64,000 bases of DNA from Shewanella algidipiscicola (GTDB lineage: Bacteria; Pseudomonadota; Gammaproteobacteria; Enterobacterales; Shewanellaceae): the NCBI RefSeq assembly GCF_003605125.1, contig NZ_QPQT01000006.1, forward strand, positions 1 through 64,000, read 5' to 3'. The notes under the pieces are model-generated. The model was not told where the DNA came from and did not search any database. It saw only the letters and a list, made by a program, of their open reading frames with translations. Of this stretch, positions 37,898 to 47,834 are shown one piece after another. Every line of letters starts with the position of its first letter. Within the stretch, counting starts at the first letter, position 1. The position numbers and the translations under genes are program-made.

Positions 37898-39169
37898 TCA
37901 ACATTTTATCTGTGGCACTGAGTGCCATTTGGTGGTGTATTGTGGTGTAAGTAAGTCACGGCGCATCATCCATTTGGGTTCAATACCTTGAGCGGCAAGA
38001 AATACTGCATCGGTTCCATAACGTTGATTAATACCATCTAAGGTTTGCATGAGGGGTAAATTAGCTTTTGAGACAGTAAATAAATCGAGCTGACAGTATT
38101 TGTCACTGGTTAACTCAAGTAAACCTATGCCAATTTTGTAATACCGTACCCCTTCCCTAAATAACTTATGTGCCGCTTGGGTCATGGCTTTGGTTAGCTC
38201 AATGCTGCAATTGGTGGCACAAGGCAACTCGACTAAGGTTTTAAAGCCAGTGGTTTTAAATCCTGTGGGTTGGTCGTCATAGGGAGAGTTATTGGCAAAT
38301 AGCAGCATGGTTTGACAACATAAGCCTTGCTTGCGCGCTTTTGCTGCAGCAATGGCAACATGTTTACTTAAGGCTTGTAATAACGATGACTTATCGCAAA
38401 TGCGTTGCCCCATACTTCTGGTGGAGAAGATCTGCTGCTTATCAGCTCGCGCTTCATCCCACACTTTACATACCTGGCCGTTGAGTTCTCGCACGGTGCG
38501 CTCAACCTCGATACCAAATTGTTTACGGGCGGCGCCTGGTGGCATAGTGGCAAGTTCATATGCGGTGGTTATTTGCATTAATTGCAGCCGTTTACTTAGC
38601 CGCCGTCCAATTCCCCATACATCACTCACTGCCAATTGCGTTAAAATGGCCACACGTTCCTGCTCGCTATCGATAACACAAACTCCTTGATAGCCTTCAA
38701 TTTTCTTTGCGGCATGATTAGCGATTTTCGCCAATGTCATTGTTTCGCCCATACCAACACAAACCGGTAAACGGGTTTCTTTCCAAACGGTACGGCGGAT
38801 GAGTTGGCCTTGGGTTCGTAGGCATGGAATTGCCGGATAACTCTTTTTAAAGGAGAGAAATGATTCATCAATCGAATACACATGCTGCTCAGGAGCAAAA
38901 CGGCCAATGATATTCATCATTTTATTGGATAAATCAGCATACAACTCATAGTTGGACGAGCAGGCAATGACCCCGCGCTGCTCACACAATGATTTCACTT
39001 TAAAATAAGGCACAAATTTTTGGATGCCGGCTTCTTTTGCCTGTCGATTTGCGGCAACAACACACCCATCGTTATTACTTAATACTACGATAGGTTTACC
39101 GCGCCAATCGGGACGAAAAACCTGCTCGGCACTGCAATAAAACGCGTTGGCATCGATTAAGGCAAACAT
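37898..39169 (-). CDS. umuC: UmuC, catalytic subunit of DNA polymerase V
   Basis: 423 residues, Y-family polymerase. Palm motifs: FALIDANAFYCSAEQVFRP (first metal Asp), VVLSNNDGCVVAAN and YSIDESFLSF (catalytic Asp-Glu). Helix-hairpin-helix VSDVWGIGRRLSKRL and little-finger sequences follow. It copies across damaged DNA with UmuD'2 during SOS induction, at the cost of mutations. It overlaps no gene but starts 12 bases after umuD, in one operon under the LexA box at 39611. Confidence 0.94.
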   Translation of the reverse strand: MFALIDANAFYCSAEQVFRPDWRGKPIVVLSNNDGCVVAANRQAKEAGIQKFVPYFKVKSLCEQRGVIACSSNYELYADLSNKMMNIIGRFAPEQHVYSIDESFLSFKKSYPAIPCLRTQGQLIRRTVWKETRLPVCVGMGETMTLAKIANHAAKKIEGYQGVCVIDSEQERVAILTQLAVSDVWGIGRRLSKRLQLMQITTAYELATMPPGAARKQFGIEVERTVRELNGQVCKVWDEARADKQQIFSTRSMGQRICDKSSLLQALSKHVAIAAAKARKQGLCCQTMLLFANNSPYDDQPTGFKTTGFKTLVELPCATNCSIELTKAMTQAAHKLFREGVRYYKIGIGLLELTSDKYCQLDLFTVSKANLPLMQTLDGINQRYGTDAVFLAAQGIEPKWMMRRDLLTPQYTTKWHSVPQIKC

Positions 39170-39181
39170 AAAAACATCACC

Positions 39182-39589
39182 TTAATGATCCACCAGTAGT
39201 GGGCTTTGACGGTGACAACGAATCGATCGAGTGACAACGCCTTCGATATTAAAAATATCGTGGTCGTGAATGCTAATAGGTTGATATTGTTGGTTACATG
39301 ACAGCAATAAACGTCGCTGGGTGTCGATAATTTTACAGACAAACTCACCATTGAAGTTGGCCACTATGACATCGCCACTGCGGGCGCATTCATGGCGGTC
39401 AACAATAATCACATCACCATCAAAAATGCCGACGCCTTGCATTGAATCCCCCTGTGCCAACCCGATGAAAGTCGCGTTGGGATGTACTATCAGTAGTTCA
39501 TCTAAACTTAAGCCTAATTGGCAATACTCAGCCGCAGGGCTTTCGAATCCAGTAATGCCAGCACTTGCTGGAAAAGGAATAACACGCAT
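39182..39589 (-). CDS. umuD: UmuD, SOS mutagenesis protein
   Basis: 135 residues with the LexA/S24 peptidase fold: catalytic Ser in LAQGDSMQGVGIFDGD and Lys in NFNGEFVCKIID. The N-terminus MRVIPFPASAGITGFESPAAEY contains the self-cleavage region ahead of FESPAAEY (an Ala-Gly or Thr-Gly bond). RecA-driven cleavage would give UmuD', the partner of UmuC. The start ATG at 39589 lies 22 bases from the LexA box. Confidence 0.94.
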   Translation of the reverse strand: MRVIPFPASAGITGFESPAAEYCQLGLSLDELLIVHPNATFIGLAQGDSMQGVGIFDGDVIIVDRHECARSGDVIVANFNGEFVCKIIDTQRRLLLSCNQQYQPISIHDHDIFNIEGVVTRSIRCHRQSPLLVDH

Positions 39590-39610
39590 AGATAAGACCC
39601 AATAAGTACA

Positions 39611-39626
39611 CTGTATATAAACACAG
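39611..39626 (-). promoter_or_regulatory. LexA (SOS) box of umuDC
   Basis: CTGTATATAAACACAG, a perfect CTGT-N8-ACAG operator, 22 bases before umuD. Confidence 0.92.
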
Positions 39627-39962
39627 TTATTTTAGCAGCCAGCTACAAAGGCGCAAGTTTATTTATCAGCGGGGTTAGGTTTGACAACAAGTAATGTCAT
39701 TCAGCAGGCCAATAAGTTATGTGTGTGTGGCGTGAAGATGACACGATTTTTATCTGGATCATTCACTTAAGTATCACCTACTGGCGTATTTTCCTCTAAA
39801 GGATCCACTATAAATCATAGGGAATAGATTATTTTTAGTATGAAAAACAATCAAACGAACCGGTTTGTTAATAATATGGCCTTAATTGAGTAAATGACTG
39901 CTGTCATTTGTGTGACCGCTGTTTACACTGAAGTTAATATTTTCATATGAGATAGTTAGCGT
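39627..39962. other. Intergenic region between umuD and the Lon-like protease gene
   Basis: 336 bases with divergent promoters presumed; I see no ORF, repeat or strong hairpin. Confidence 0.5.
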
Positions 39963-42365
39963 ATGCCAATCTCCCCTCTTACCAGTGCCGAACTTTACCT
40001 ACCATCCCTGCTAAGCAGTTTAGATGCCAAAGTAAAATCGACTAAAAGCCTTAACCCGTTAGATAAAATCGTTGGCCAAGAGCGGGCCCAAAGTGCCGTT
40101 GAGTTTGCCATGTCGATGCAGGACAAAGGCTACAATATTTACGCCATCGGCCGTAATGGTTTGGGTAAGCGAACGATGGTGATGCGCTATTTAGACCGTT
40201 ATGATCCTGGTCTGCATCATCCGCTTTATGACTGGTGTTATGTGGTTAATTTTACTGACGCTCGCACCCCCAAGGTGCTGCAACTGCCTCAGGGTAAAGG
40301 CGCCCAATTTAAAAAAGATATTGAAGAGTTGATGAAACGACTCGTCAAAGCCCTGCCCTTGGCATTCGATAACGAGATTTACTATACCCGGGCAGACAAA
40401 TTAAAAGCACAACTTGCCAGTAAACAAGAAGCGGCATTAAATAAGATCACTAAAGAGGCCGCGGCTAAACACATTAGCTTAAGCATTACCGCTCAGGGCA
40501 GCTATGAATTGCTCGCCATGAATGGTGATGAACCCCACTCTGAAGCCACATTTGCAGCATTAAGTCATAAACAGCAACAGACGCTTGAAAATAACATCAG
40601 TGAAATAGAATCAAAGCTGCGTGAAGTGGTGCGTAAATTTACTGCTTGGGAAGAGCGTTATAGCGATCAACAACAAAAGCATGACGAACAGGTGGCTCAA
40701 GATGTCTTAGTGCATTTAATGGATCCATTAAAGCTAAGCTATGCAGACTATCCCGTGATTAAGGCCCACCTGCATGATATGCATAAAGATATTATCGAAA
40801 ATCTGGATATTTTCTTAGAGCAAAATGAAGAACAAGTTGCACTTGCTTATGCGTCGATGCAGAAAAAAATGCCCCGCCGATATCAAGTGAATGTACTGGT
40901 TAATCAAGCCGATAAAACCATGCCTATCGTGGTGGAAGAGAGCCCTAATTATCACAATATTTTTGGTTACATCGAGAATGCGACCTTTAAAGGCACTATT
41001 TTTTCTGATTTCTCTTTGATCCGCCCAGGCAGCCTACACCGCGCCAACGGTGGAGTGTTGATGATCGATGCCATCAAGGTATTAGAGCAGCCTTATGTGT
41101 GGGATGGATTAAAGCGGGCACTGCGATCACGCCAGTTAAGCTTAAGCTCACTCGAACGAGAGGTAACCTTATCGGGCACCATTTCGCTTGATCCCGAGCC
41201 AATGCCGCTCAATGTTAAGATTATTCTCTTTGGCGATTATCAAACCTACCAGCTATTACAACATTACGATCCTGAGTTTAAAGAGCTATTTAGAGTGACC
41301 GCCGACTTTGAAGACGAGATGCCACGCACCGCACAATCTGAGGCGCTTTACGCCCAATTTATCTCCAGTATTGTCCGTGGTAATAAGATGCTGCATTGCG
41401 ATAGAGGGGCCATAAAACGGATCATCGAGTTTAGTGCGCGTCAGGCCGACTCAAAGCATAAATTATCCCTACACTCAGCCGACATTGCTAACCTATTACG
41501 TGAAGCTAATTACGTAGCAAAATCCAGCAACGCCAATATGATAAGAGTTAGTCATGTAGAGCAAGCCCTCTATAATCATGAGCTTAGAGTGTGCCGCTTA
41601 AAAGATAATGTGATGCAAAGTTTTGTCGATGGCACCACTCTTATCGACACGGCCAACAAGGTTGTCGGTCAGATAAATGCGTTATCGGTTATTGCCACCT
41701 CGGATCATCAATTTGGGGTACCTAATCGTATAACGGCCACCACTGCCTACGGTGAAGGGGCAGTATTTGATATTGAACGCAAGGTAGATCTTGGTGGCAG
41801 TATTCACTCAAAAGGGGTGATGATCTTAACCGCTTACTTGGCAACCTTGTTTGGTCAAACCGATAAAATCCCTCTGTCGACTCACCTCACCTTCGAGCAA
41901 AATTACGGTGGCGTCGATGGCGACAGCGCATCGATGGCCGAGTTATGTGCTATTTTATCGGCGTTTTCGGGCCTGCCATTAAGGCAAGATATTGCGATCA
42001 CAGGCTCGATGAATCAATTTGGTCATGCTCAGCCTATCGGTGGCGTTAATGAAAAAATCGAAGGTTTTTTCGATGTTTGTACCATAAAAGGACGCAGCGA
42101 TAGCCAAGGGGTGATTATTCCACAGGCCAACGTGCAAAATTTAATGCTGCGCGCCGACATAGTGACAGCGGTTAACGAAGGACGTTTCTCTATCTGGGCG
42201 ATTAATCATGTTTCAGAAGCCATTGAATTACTCACAGACATAGCTTGCGGCGAGCGGGACTTTGAGTTTGAAGATTATCCGCCGCAGACAGTGTTAGGTA
42301 TAGCGGATAAACGCCTGCAAAAATTACGGCAGCATGCGAAGCAACAAGCCAAAAAAGCCGACTAA
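39963..42365 (+). CDS. Lon-related AAA+ protease (LonB/YcbZ-like)
   Basis: 800 residues. The N-terminal region (IVGQERAQSAVEFAMSMQDKGYNIYAIGRNGLGKRTMV) carries a modified Walker A, GRNGLGKRT. A long helical insertion follows (residues 130-320). The Walker B/sensor area is NGGVLMIDAIKVLEQPYVWDGLKRAL, and the C-terminal S16 protease domain has catalytic Ser in VDGDSASMAELCAILSA and Lys in GGVNEKIEGFF. This is the YcbZ/LonH-type ATP-dependent protease family, distinct from Lon itself. Substrates are unknown. Single gene with a strong terminator after it. Confidence 0.9.
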   Translation: MPISPLTSAELYLPSLLSSLDAKVKSTKSLNPLDKIVGQERAQSAVEFAMSMQDKGYNIYAIGRNGLGKRTMVMRYLDRYDPGLHHPLYDWCYVVNFTDARTPKVLQLPQGKGAQFKKDIEELMKRLVKALPLAFDNEIYYTRADKLKAQLASKQEAALNKITKEAAAKHISLSITAQGSYELLAMNGDEPHSEATFAALSHKQQQTLENNISEIESKLREVVRKFTAWEERYSDQQQKHDEQVAQDVLVHLMDPLKLSYADYPVIKAHLHDMHKDIIENLDIFLEQNEEQVALAYASMQKKMPRRYQVNVLVNQADKTMPIVVEESPNYHNIFGYIENATFKGTIFSDFSLIRPGSLHRANGGVLMIDAIKVLEQPYVWDGLKRALRSRQLSLSSLEREVTLSGTISLDPEPMPLNVKIILFGDYQTYQLLQHYDPEFKELFRVTADFEDEMPRTAQSEALYAQFISSIVRGNKMLHCDRGAIKRIIEFSARQADSKHKLSLHSADIANLLREANYVAKSSNANMIRVSHVEQALYNHELRVCRLKDNVMQSFVDGTTLIDTANKVVGQINALSVIATSDHQFGVPNRITATTAYGEGAVFDIERKVDLGGSIHSKGVMILTAYLATLFGQTDKIPLSTHLTFEQNYGGVDGDSASMAELCAILSAFSGLPLRQDIAITGSMNQFGHAQPIGGVNEKIEGFFDVCTIKGRSDSQGVIIPQANVQNLMLRADIVTAVNEGRFSIWAINHVSEAIELLTDIACGERDFEFEDYPPQTVLGIADKRLQKLRQHAKQQAKKAD

Positions 42366-42390
42366 GCCATAGGCCTTAACACGCGCCACA

Positions 42391-42418
42391 AAAAAAGCCG
42401 GCAACTGCCGGCTTTTTT
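42391..42418 (+). terminator. Terminator after the Lon-like protease gene
   Basis: AGCCGGC-AACT-GCCGGCT hairpin between A5 and T5. It can also serve ppaC, which is convergent. Confidence 0.88.
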
Positions 42419-42461
42419 ACAACTGACTATCAATACAAGTTATCAATATAAGGGAGTAGCT

Positions 42462-43382
42462 TTATGCTAGCGCATCTTGTAATGGCGGCACCACCTGCTT
42501 TTTACGGCTCAACACACCATCAAGCCAAACGCGGCCATTTTCGGTCGCTTTGCCATAGGCGCGGGTGGTGAGTTCGCTGTCATCAGACACCACCAACATT
42601 TCAGAGCCTTCTTTCATGATATCGGTGAGCAACAACAGCACACTGTGACGGTTACCTTCCGCTTTTAAGGCGGCAATATCGGTTTCAAGATCGGCTTTGA
42701 TGTCGTCAAATACTGACAAATCGATCACTTCAAGCTGACCAATACCGATGAGTTTACCATTCATGTTGAAGTCTTTAAAATCGCGCATCACCAGATCGCG
42801 TACTGGCGTGCCTTCGACCGCAGACTTCACCTTAAACATCTCCATGCCTAGGGCTTTGTAATCTTCAATACCGGCAATGTCAGCTAGCGCTTCAACACAT
42901 TTTATGTCGGCAGTGGTGCACGTCGGAGATTTAAAGATCACTGTGTCACTTAAAATAGCACATAGCATGATGCCAGCGATATCTTTAGGAATTTCAACAC
43001 CATAGAAATCGTACATCATCTTGATCACTGTGTTGCTACAACCCACTGGGCGGATCCAGCACTCAAGCGGAGTCGATGTGGTTAAGTCACCCAATTTATG
43101 GTGATCGACAATCCCCACAATCGTGGCTTGCTCAATATCGTCAGGCGCTTGAGTTAATTCAGAGTGGTCAACAATATACACTTCTTCGCCAGCATAACTT
43201 TCTTTAAATTCAGGCGCGTCAAAACCAAAACGCTCCAGAATAAAGGCCGTTTCCGGTGAAAGTTCGCCAAGACGGGCTGCAATGGCCGCTTCGCCTATCT
43301 GATTTTTAAGGTAAGCGAGCGCGATTGCACCGCAAATAGAATCTGAATCAGGGATCTTATGTCCCACAACGTACATTGGCAT
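42462..43382 (-). CDS. ppaC: Manganese-dependent inorganic pyrophosphatase (family II)
   Basis: 306 residues from the ATG at 43382 (MPMYVVGHKIPDSDSICGAIAL). DHH-superfamily motifs bind the Mn pair: GHKIPDSDS, VDHSELTQ and VDHHKLGD; the DHHA2 domain ends RKKQVVPPLQ with the substrate-binding RK. It hydrolyses pyrophosphate to phosphate in the cytoplasm. The codon ten residues earlier is rejected because family members begin near this Met. A family II enzyme is typical of Shewanella and Vibrio, often besides family I Ppa. Confidence 0.95.
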   Translation of the reverse strand: MPMYVVGHKIPDSDSICGAIALAYLKNQIGEAAIAARLGELSPETAFILERFGFDAPEFKESYAGEEVYIVDHSELTQAPDDIEQATIVGIVDHHKLGDLTTSTPLECWIRPVGCSNTVIKMMYDFYGVEIPKDIAGIMLCAILSDTVIFKSPTCTTADIKCVEALADIAGIEDYKALGMEMFKVKSAVEGTPVRDLVMRDFKDFNMNGKLIGIGQLEVIDLSVFDDIKADLETDIAALKAEGNRHSVLLLLTDIMKEGSEMLVVSDDSELTTRAYGKATENGRVWLDGVLSRKKQVVPPLQDALA

Positions 43383-43568
43383 AATTAACTCTCGATGAAA
43401 ATTTTGCGGCATTTTATCAAAGTCGACATCAATTTACAGTAGCTTTACGCGATAAAATAGCAGTGTTGGCCATTAACTGCACTCGCCGCCTAAATCATAC
43501 AGCCAGGCCCAATTGCTCTGGTGGCGTTATTTTATCGTATCGCTTATTTAACAACCATCAAGCTACGC

Positions 43569-43595
43569 AAAAAAAAGCCCACACATGCGGGCTTT
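43569..43595 (-). terminator. Terminator after the M1 aminopeptidase gene
   Basis: AAGCCC...GGGCTT stem; the minus strand then reads T8. It lies 27 bases past the stop. Confidence 0.7.
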
Positions 43596-43621
43596 GGTCA
43601 TAATAAGTTATAGCTGAGTAG

Positions 43622-46201
43622 CTATTGCTGCTGAAGAAAACTCACCACACTGGCCTGCTCGCGCTGTTTTAATATAACGCAGTCATTAACCTGCTCATTA
43701 AGTTTAGCTAAACTGCGGCCATAACCGGCGACTTGTTCAACTTTTGGGGTGAAAAACACCTCAGCACGCTCAAGTGGTGCAAGCTCACAACCACTGGCGA
43801 GGTAACCGGGTAAGCGAGGCAGTGCAAACGGCGGTAATTTACTGGCTATGGCAGCGTAATGTGCATAGGCCCAATCACGAAAAGCTTGTTTGCGATCATC
43901 ACGATACAACTGCCCCGCATAAAGATAACTCAGATCCGGCGCGGTTATCGCATCGGTCAGACTGTAAGCCAATATCTGTTGCTGCAACTTGCCCGCAGGC
44001 GCATAACCTAAGGCATACAATAGATGAGTGCGTTGTTGAGCATCTTTAGTGATTTCAAACTGACGCTGCATCTGCTCAAGCAAGGTGTCATCGCCATTAA
44101 ACGCGGCTATCTGCAGATAAGTACCAATCAGGTAGGGATCGGCCGCATCGCTTTGCGTTAAATACGCCTGTGTCTGTTTGGTTGCTGTTGCAATGACATT
44201 GGGATCTTGTCCCTCAAACCCAAGCAGCGCAATCAGTGTTGGGCGCAATTTGCTTATCTGTGGATCTTCGCCATCGACGGTCGATAAACCATAACGCTTG
44301 ACCGCTAACTGGGCTCTGGCGGTCACAAACTTAGCCCATAGCTGATGATTGCTAGCGTCGATAAAGGTCTGTTTTTGTGCCTGCAACAGCCCTAATGCAC
44401 TGGCGACCACCTGTGGATGCTGATCATCGACAAATTCGCCGACAATATTGAGCAGTGCGCCGCCATCAATAAAGCCTGCATCAAGCAGAGCATCGGCGCC
44501 CGACAGCAACGCGAGTCGCTCACGTGGATTGAGTGCCGTTTTGGCTGTGGCTAATAATGCACTCAGTTGTTGCTCAGGCAGTAACCAACGGTAATAACCC
44601 ATGCCGTCGGCATCGGGGAAGACCCAAGTGGGGGCAAAGGGCAATGTAAAAGTTTGACTTGGCTTATCAAGCAGTAAAGTTTGTTGCTGACTCTGTTTAG
44701 CATCGCCAAACTTAAGCGACACAGGCACTGTCCAGATTTGCGCCGGAGCTTGCGTCCCTGCACTCACAAAGCGCTGCTGAGATAAGGTTAGTTGATCACC
44801 ATTAAGACTGACTTTCACTAGTGGGTAAGATGATTGCTCGATAAAAGTGCGTAGCACTTGGGGGACATCTTTACCTGAGGCTTTCGCCAGCGCGTTCCAC
44901 AGATCGTCGGCGGTGGTATTTTTATAAGCATGATCTTGAATATATTGACGAATACCCGCCTTAAAAGCGCTTTCCCCAATCCAGTTTTCAACCATGGCGA
45001 GCACGGCTTCCCCTTTGCTATAGGCTAAGCCTAAGCCATCCATAATATCGGCCTCATTATTAATCGGCTTGCGAATGGGCTTGGTCGATAAACGCGCATC
45101 TAGGCTCATGACGCGGTTTTTGGGCAAACGCAAGTTGGACTCAAATTCTGGATGAGTCTGATGGGTAATTTTAGCGGCCATCCAACTAGCAAACGCTTCG
45201 TTTAACCATAAATCATTCCACCACGCCATGGTCACTAAGTTGCCATACCACTGATGGGCTAGCTCATGGCCTACGATAGAGACCGTACGTTGACGGGCAC
45301 TTTGGGTGGCGCTGGCATTATCGAGTAACAAAATATCTTCACGGTAAGTGACTAACCCGGCATTTTCCATGGCGCCAAACGGAAACTCTGGTACGGCGAC
45401 AGAATCGAGTTTTGCAAAAGGATAATCAACACCAAAGTAGTCCTCCAATGCTCCTAATACGATAGGCATCTGCTCGGCGGCATATTTGGCTGACGCAATT
45501 TTACCTTTAGTGGTGATCACCCGGCCAGGGACACTCATGCCCTTCACTTCTATCTCTTCAAATTGTCCCACCGCAAACGCCACTAAATAAGAGGAGATGA
45601 TCTGCGTTGGCGCAAAGGTATGTATGGTCATGCCATCTTGCTGCTGAGTGCCGACCTCCGGAGTATTGCTATACACCTTTTCGCTACTAGGAGCGCTAAT
45701 GGTGAGCTGAAATGGAATTTTATACTCAGGCTCATCGAATAGCGGAAATGCACGACGTGCATCACTCATCTCAAATTGGGTAAACAGATAAGGTAAGTCG
45801 CCATCGATAGTCTTATATAAGCCGACAGATTGCCGATTATAGGGGGCGGTAAAATCGAGCGACAAGGTGTATTCACCTGGGGTAATAGTATGCGGGCAGC
45901 TGAGTTTCACTATGCCGGTGTCGAGCATGGTGGCCGACATTTCACAGGGCTTATTGCCACTCAAGGTCACATTACTGGCAGTGTAGGCCAGCCCATTGAT
46001 GTCGAGCACCTTAGTGGCGTTGAGCACGTTAAGGGAGATTTGGGTCGAACCTGAAAAATCATCACGGGCCGGATCCAGTGACAGCTGCACCGCTTGAGAG
46101 ATAGGTTTAGCGACTTTACTTAATACAAATTCATTGGCACTTAGGCTAGTGCAACTGAGCAAGGCTACGGTCACGAGTCCGCCGTTAACGATACGGTACA
46201 T
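43622..46201 (-). CDS. Secreted PepN-like M1 zinc aminopeptidase
   Basis: 859 residues from the ATG at 46201, preceded by AAAAAAGGGG; the longer frame adds residues before the signal peptide and is rejected. Sec signal MYRIVNGGLVTVALLSCTSLSA. The catalytic domain has the substrate motif FPFGAMENAGLVTY (GAMEN) and zinc site VGHELAHQWYGNLVTMAWWNDLWLNEAFASW (HExxH-18-E). The ERAP1-like C-terminal domain is helical. It cleaves N-terminal residues from peptides in the periplasm or outside. Unlike cytoplasmic PepN, it is exported. Isolated gene. Confidence 0.93.
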   Translation of the reverse strand: MYRIVNGGLVTVALLSCTSLSANEFVLSKVAKPISQAVQLSLDPARDDFSGSTQISLNVLNATKVLDINGLAYTASNVTLSGNKPCEMSATMLDTGIVKLSCPHTITPGEYTLSLDFTAPYNRQSVGLYKTIDGDLPYLFTQFEMSDARRAFPLFDEPEYKIPFQLTISAPSSEKVYSNTPEVGTQQQDGMTIHTFAPTQIISSYLVAFAVGQFEEIEVKGMSVPGRVITTKGKIASAKYAAEQMPIVLGALEDYFGVDYPFAKLDSVAVPEFPFGAMENAGLVTYREDILLLDNASATQSARQRTVSIVGHELAHQWYGNLVTMAWWNDLWLNEAFASWMAAKITHQTHPEFESNLRLPKNRVMSLDARLSTKPIRKPINNEADIMDGLGLAYSKGEAVLAMVENWIGESAFKAGIRQYIQDHAYKNTTADDLWNALAKASGKDVPQVLRTFIEQSSYPLVKVSLNGDQLTLSQQRFVSAGTQAPAQIWTVPVSLKFGDAKQSQQQTLLLDKPSQTFTLPFAPTWVFPDADGMGYYRWLLPEQQLSALLATAKTALNPRERLALLSGADALLDAGFIDGGALLNIVGEFVDDQHPQVVASALGLLQAQKQTFIDASNHQLWAKFVTARAQLAVKRYGLSTVDGEDPQISKLRPTLIALLGFEGQDPNVIATATKQTQAYLTQSDAADPYLIGTYLQIAAFNGDDTLLEQMQRQFEITKDAQQRTHLLYALGYAPAGKLQQQILAYSLTDAITAPDLSYLYAGQLYRDDRKQAFRDWAYAHYAAIASKLPPFALPRLPGYLASGCELAPLERAEVFFTPKVEQVAGYGRSLAKLNEQVNDCVILKQREQASVVSFLQQQ

Positions 46202-46258
46202 GAAATCCCCTTTTTTTAGAAATAGAGTGATGATTAGGTGGTATCGCCGTTCACTCAC

Positions 46259-46568
46259 AGGCTGAAATTTATGTTATACGACTAAATATCAGTAAGTTAT
46301 GTTATTACGGCTAACCATTTATATTGATGATTGTTAATTAATCTCTGCTGCTGGCTATGCTGCTTTAAACCGCGAGGCAATATAGGTTGTGGCAAATTTG
46401 TAGCGAATGTTAACAAATGTGCACTTAGCATAGCTAGCAGACGACACATCTACTTACTAAAAGAGCAATGATACTTGCTGTGGATGTACGCCGCTGAACC
46501 CCGCTTTACTCAATGTGCGGGCATGCGACAATCATATCGGCTAATGTCGTTAGGCTGACAATGCCAGC
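46259..46568. other. Intergenic region between M1 peptidase and GNAT genes
   Basis: 310 bases with no gene; contains the hairpin at 46548-46574 overlapping the GNAT stop. Confidence 0.5.
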
Positions 46569-46574
46569 CTAACG
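46548..46574 (-). terminator. Hairpin overlapping the end of the GNAT gene
   Basis: CGTTAGGCTG and CAGCCTAACG, 10 perfect pairs around ACAATGC. One arm includes the GNAT stop codon. No T-run, so terminator activity is uncertain. Confidence 0.5.
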
Positions 46575-47123
46575 AACTTGTTTTTGGTAATACACAACGG
46601 GCACCTCGCCAGTTGGTGTTGAGTAAGGCGCGACTTTTTGATAGGTCATGCCGAGTTTTTGCATGATGTTAATCGAGGCCATATTGTCTTTATCGGCCAC
46701 GGCAGAGATATGGCTAACCCTAGGTTGCAAGATTATGGCATCACTCACTGCGCGCGCCGCTTCAGTGGCGTAACCCTTGCCCCAAGTGCACTTTTTAAAG
46801 CGCCAACCGAGTTCAATATCATGATACTTGGGCTTATCGCTAAAAAAATCCATAGGACGCACTAAAATCCAGCCAATAAAGGTCGATGGTAAGGTCGCAT
46901 TGTCACTTAATGTCGTGACCTTCCATATGCCCCAACCTTGCTCTGGATTGGTATAAGCATTGAGCCGTGGCAGTATGACATTAGTTATCTCGTCCATGGT
47001 GCTAGGCTTACCGCCGTTAATGTAGCGCATCACCTCTGGGTCTTGATCCAGCTCAAACAGCAACGGGGCATCATCTTGGGTCAGCATCTCAAAACGTAAT
47101 CTGGGGCTATTGGCGATGTTCAT
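46569..47123 (-). CDS. GNAT family N-acetyltransferase (RimJ/RimL type)
   Basis: 184 residues from the ATG at 47123 (MNIANSPRLRFEMLTQDDAPLLFEL), which has AAGGAG seven bases upstream. The GNAT core is visible: PEVMRYINGGKPS, HDIELGWRFKKCTWGKGYATEAARAV (acetyl-CoA pyrophosphate loop, GKGYATEA) and NIMQKLGMTYQKV. Such proteins acetylate N-termini or small molecules. The substrate is unknown and the gene stands alone. Confidence 0.88.
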   Translation of the reverse strand: MNIANSPRLRFEMLTQDDAPLLFELDQDPEVMRYINGGKPSTMDEITNVILPRLNAYTNPEQGWGIWKVTTLSDNATLPSTFIGWILVRPMDFFSDKPKYHDIELGWRFKKCTWGKGYATEAARAVSDAIILQPRVSHISAVADKDNMASINIMQKLGMTYQKVAPYSTPTGEVPVVYYQKQVR

Positions 47124-47310
47124 ATGTGGCTCCTTATCCATATTTTATTGAGTCGACTGCCATTTCATGGCTATACATAATAGCCTTAAATTTAGCCAGC
47201 TTCCAAAGGTAAGTTAATGAAAAATAGTTAAAACTGTTTTATGCTGCGCCAGTTAAGCCATACGTTAAGTGGCAGCTAAGTGCCAATCAATGAAAAGTAG
47301 GAGTCAATAA

Positions 47311-47754
47311 ATGGAGCGATATTTTAGCGTCACGTTTAGGATTGCCAATAGCATTCGCACTAAACACTACAAAACGGAGCAAAGCGCGATGCGTGGCATT
47401 GGCAAGTGGTTGGTTAAACATCAAGATGAATGCGATATCAACGCCTCATTTTTCAGTGACACCCAAGGTCACTTAAGTTTTGACGCTCCTTTTGAAGCAT
47501 CACCATTAAGCGACAGCGTCGATTTTTATAAAAGCAAAGCCTGGCTAAAGCTGCGTTTAGAGGCCTTAGAACGCTATGGCCGCCGCTGCGTATCTTGTGG
47601 AGCATCGGTGCAAACGGGCGTGGTACTGCATGTTGACCACATCAAACCCAGATCGCGTTATCCGGAACTGGCGCTAGATATCAACAATTTACAGATTTTG
47701 TGCGAAGCATGTAACTTAGGCAAGATGGCATCGATGGAGCAAGATTGGCGATAA
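47311..47754 (+). CDS. HNH endonuclease-domain protein
   Basis: 147 residues. The C-terminal 65 residues form an HNH fold with zinc ribbon: CVSCGASVQTGVVLHVDHIKPRSRYPELALDINNLQILCEACN, including two CxxC pairs and the HVDHI catalytic His. The N-terminal 85 residues (RYFSVTFRIANSIRTKHYKTEQSAMRGIGKWLVKHQ) are a separate alpha/beta module. It may nick or cut DNA; role unknown. It is near GNAT and porin genes with no restriction-modification partner. Confidence 0.82.
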   Translation: MERYFSVTFRIANSIRTKHYKTEQSAMRGIGKWLVKHQDECDINASFFSDTQGHLSFDAPFEASPLSDSVDFYKSKAWLKLRLEALERYGRRCVSCGASVQTGVVLHVDHIKPRSRYPELALDINNLQILCEACNLGKMASMEQDWR

Positions 47755-47834
47755 GTGATATTGATGTTCGATCTCAGGGGGCGCACATCCATGTGCAGCT
47801 CTGCAGGGAGATAACAGAAAGAATGGTGTATCCG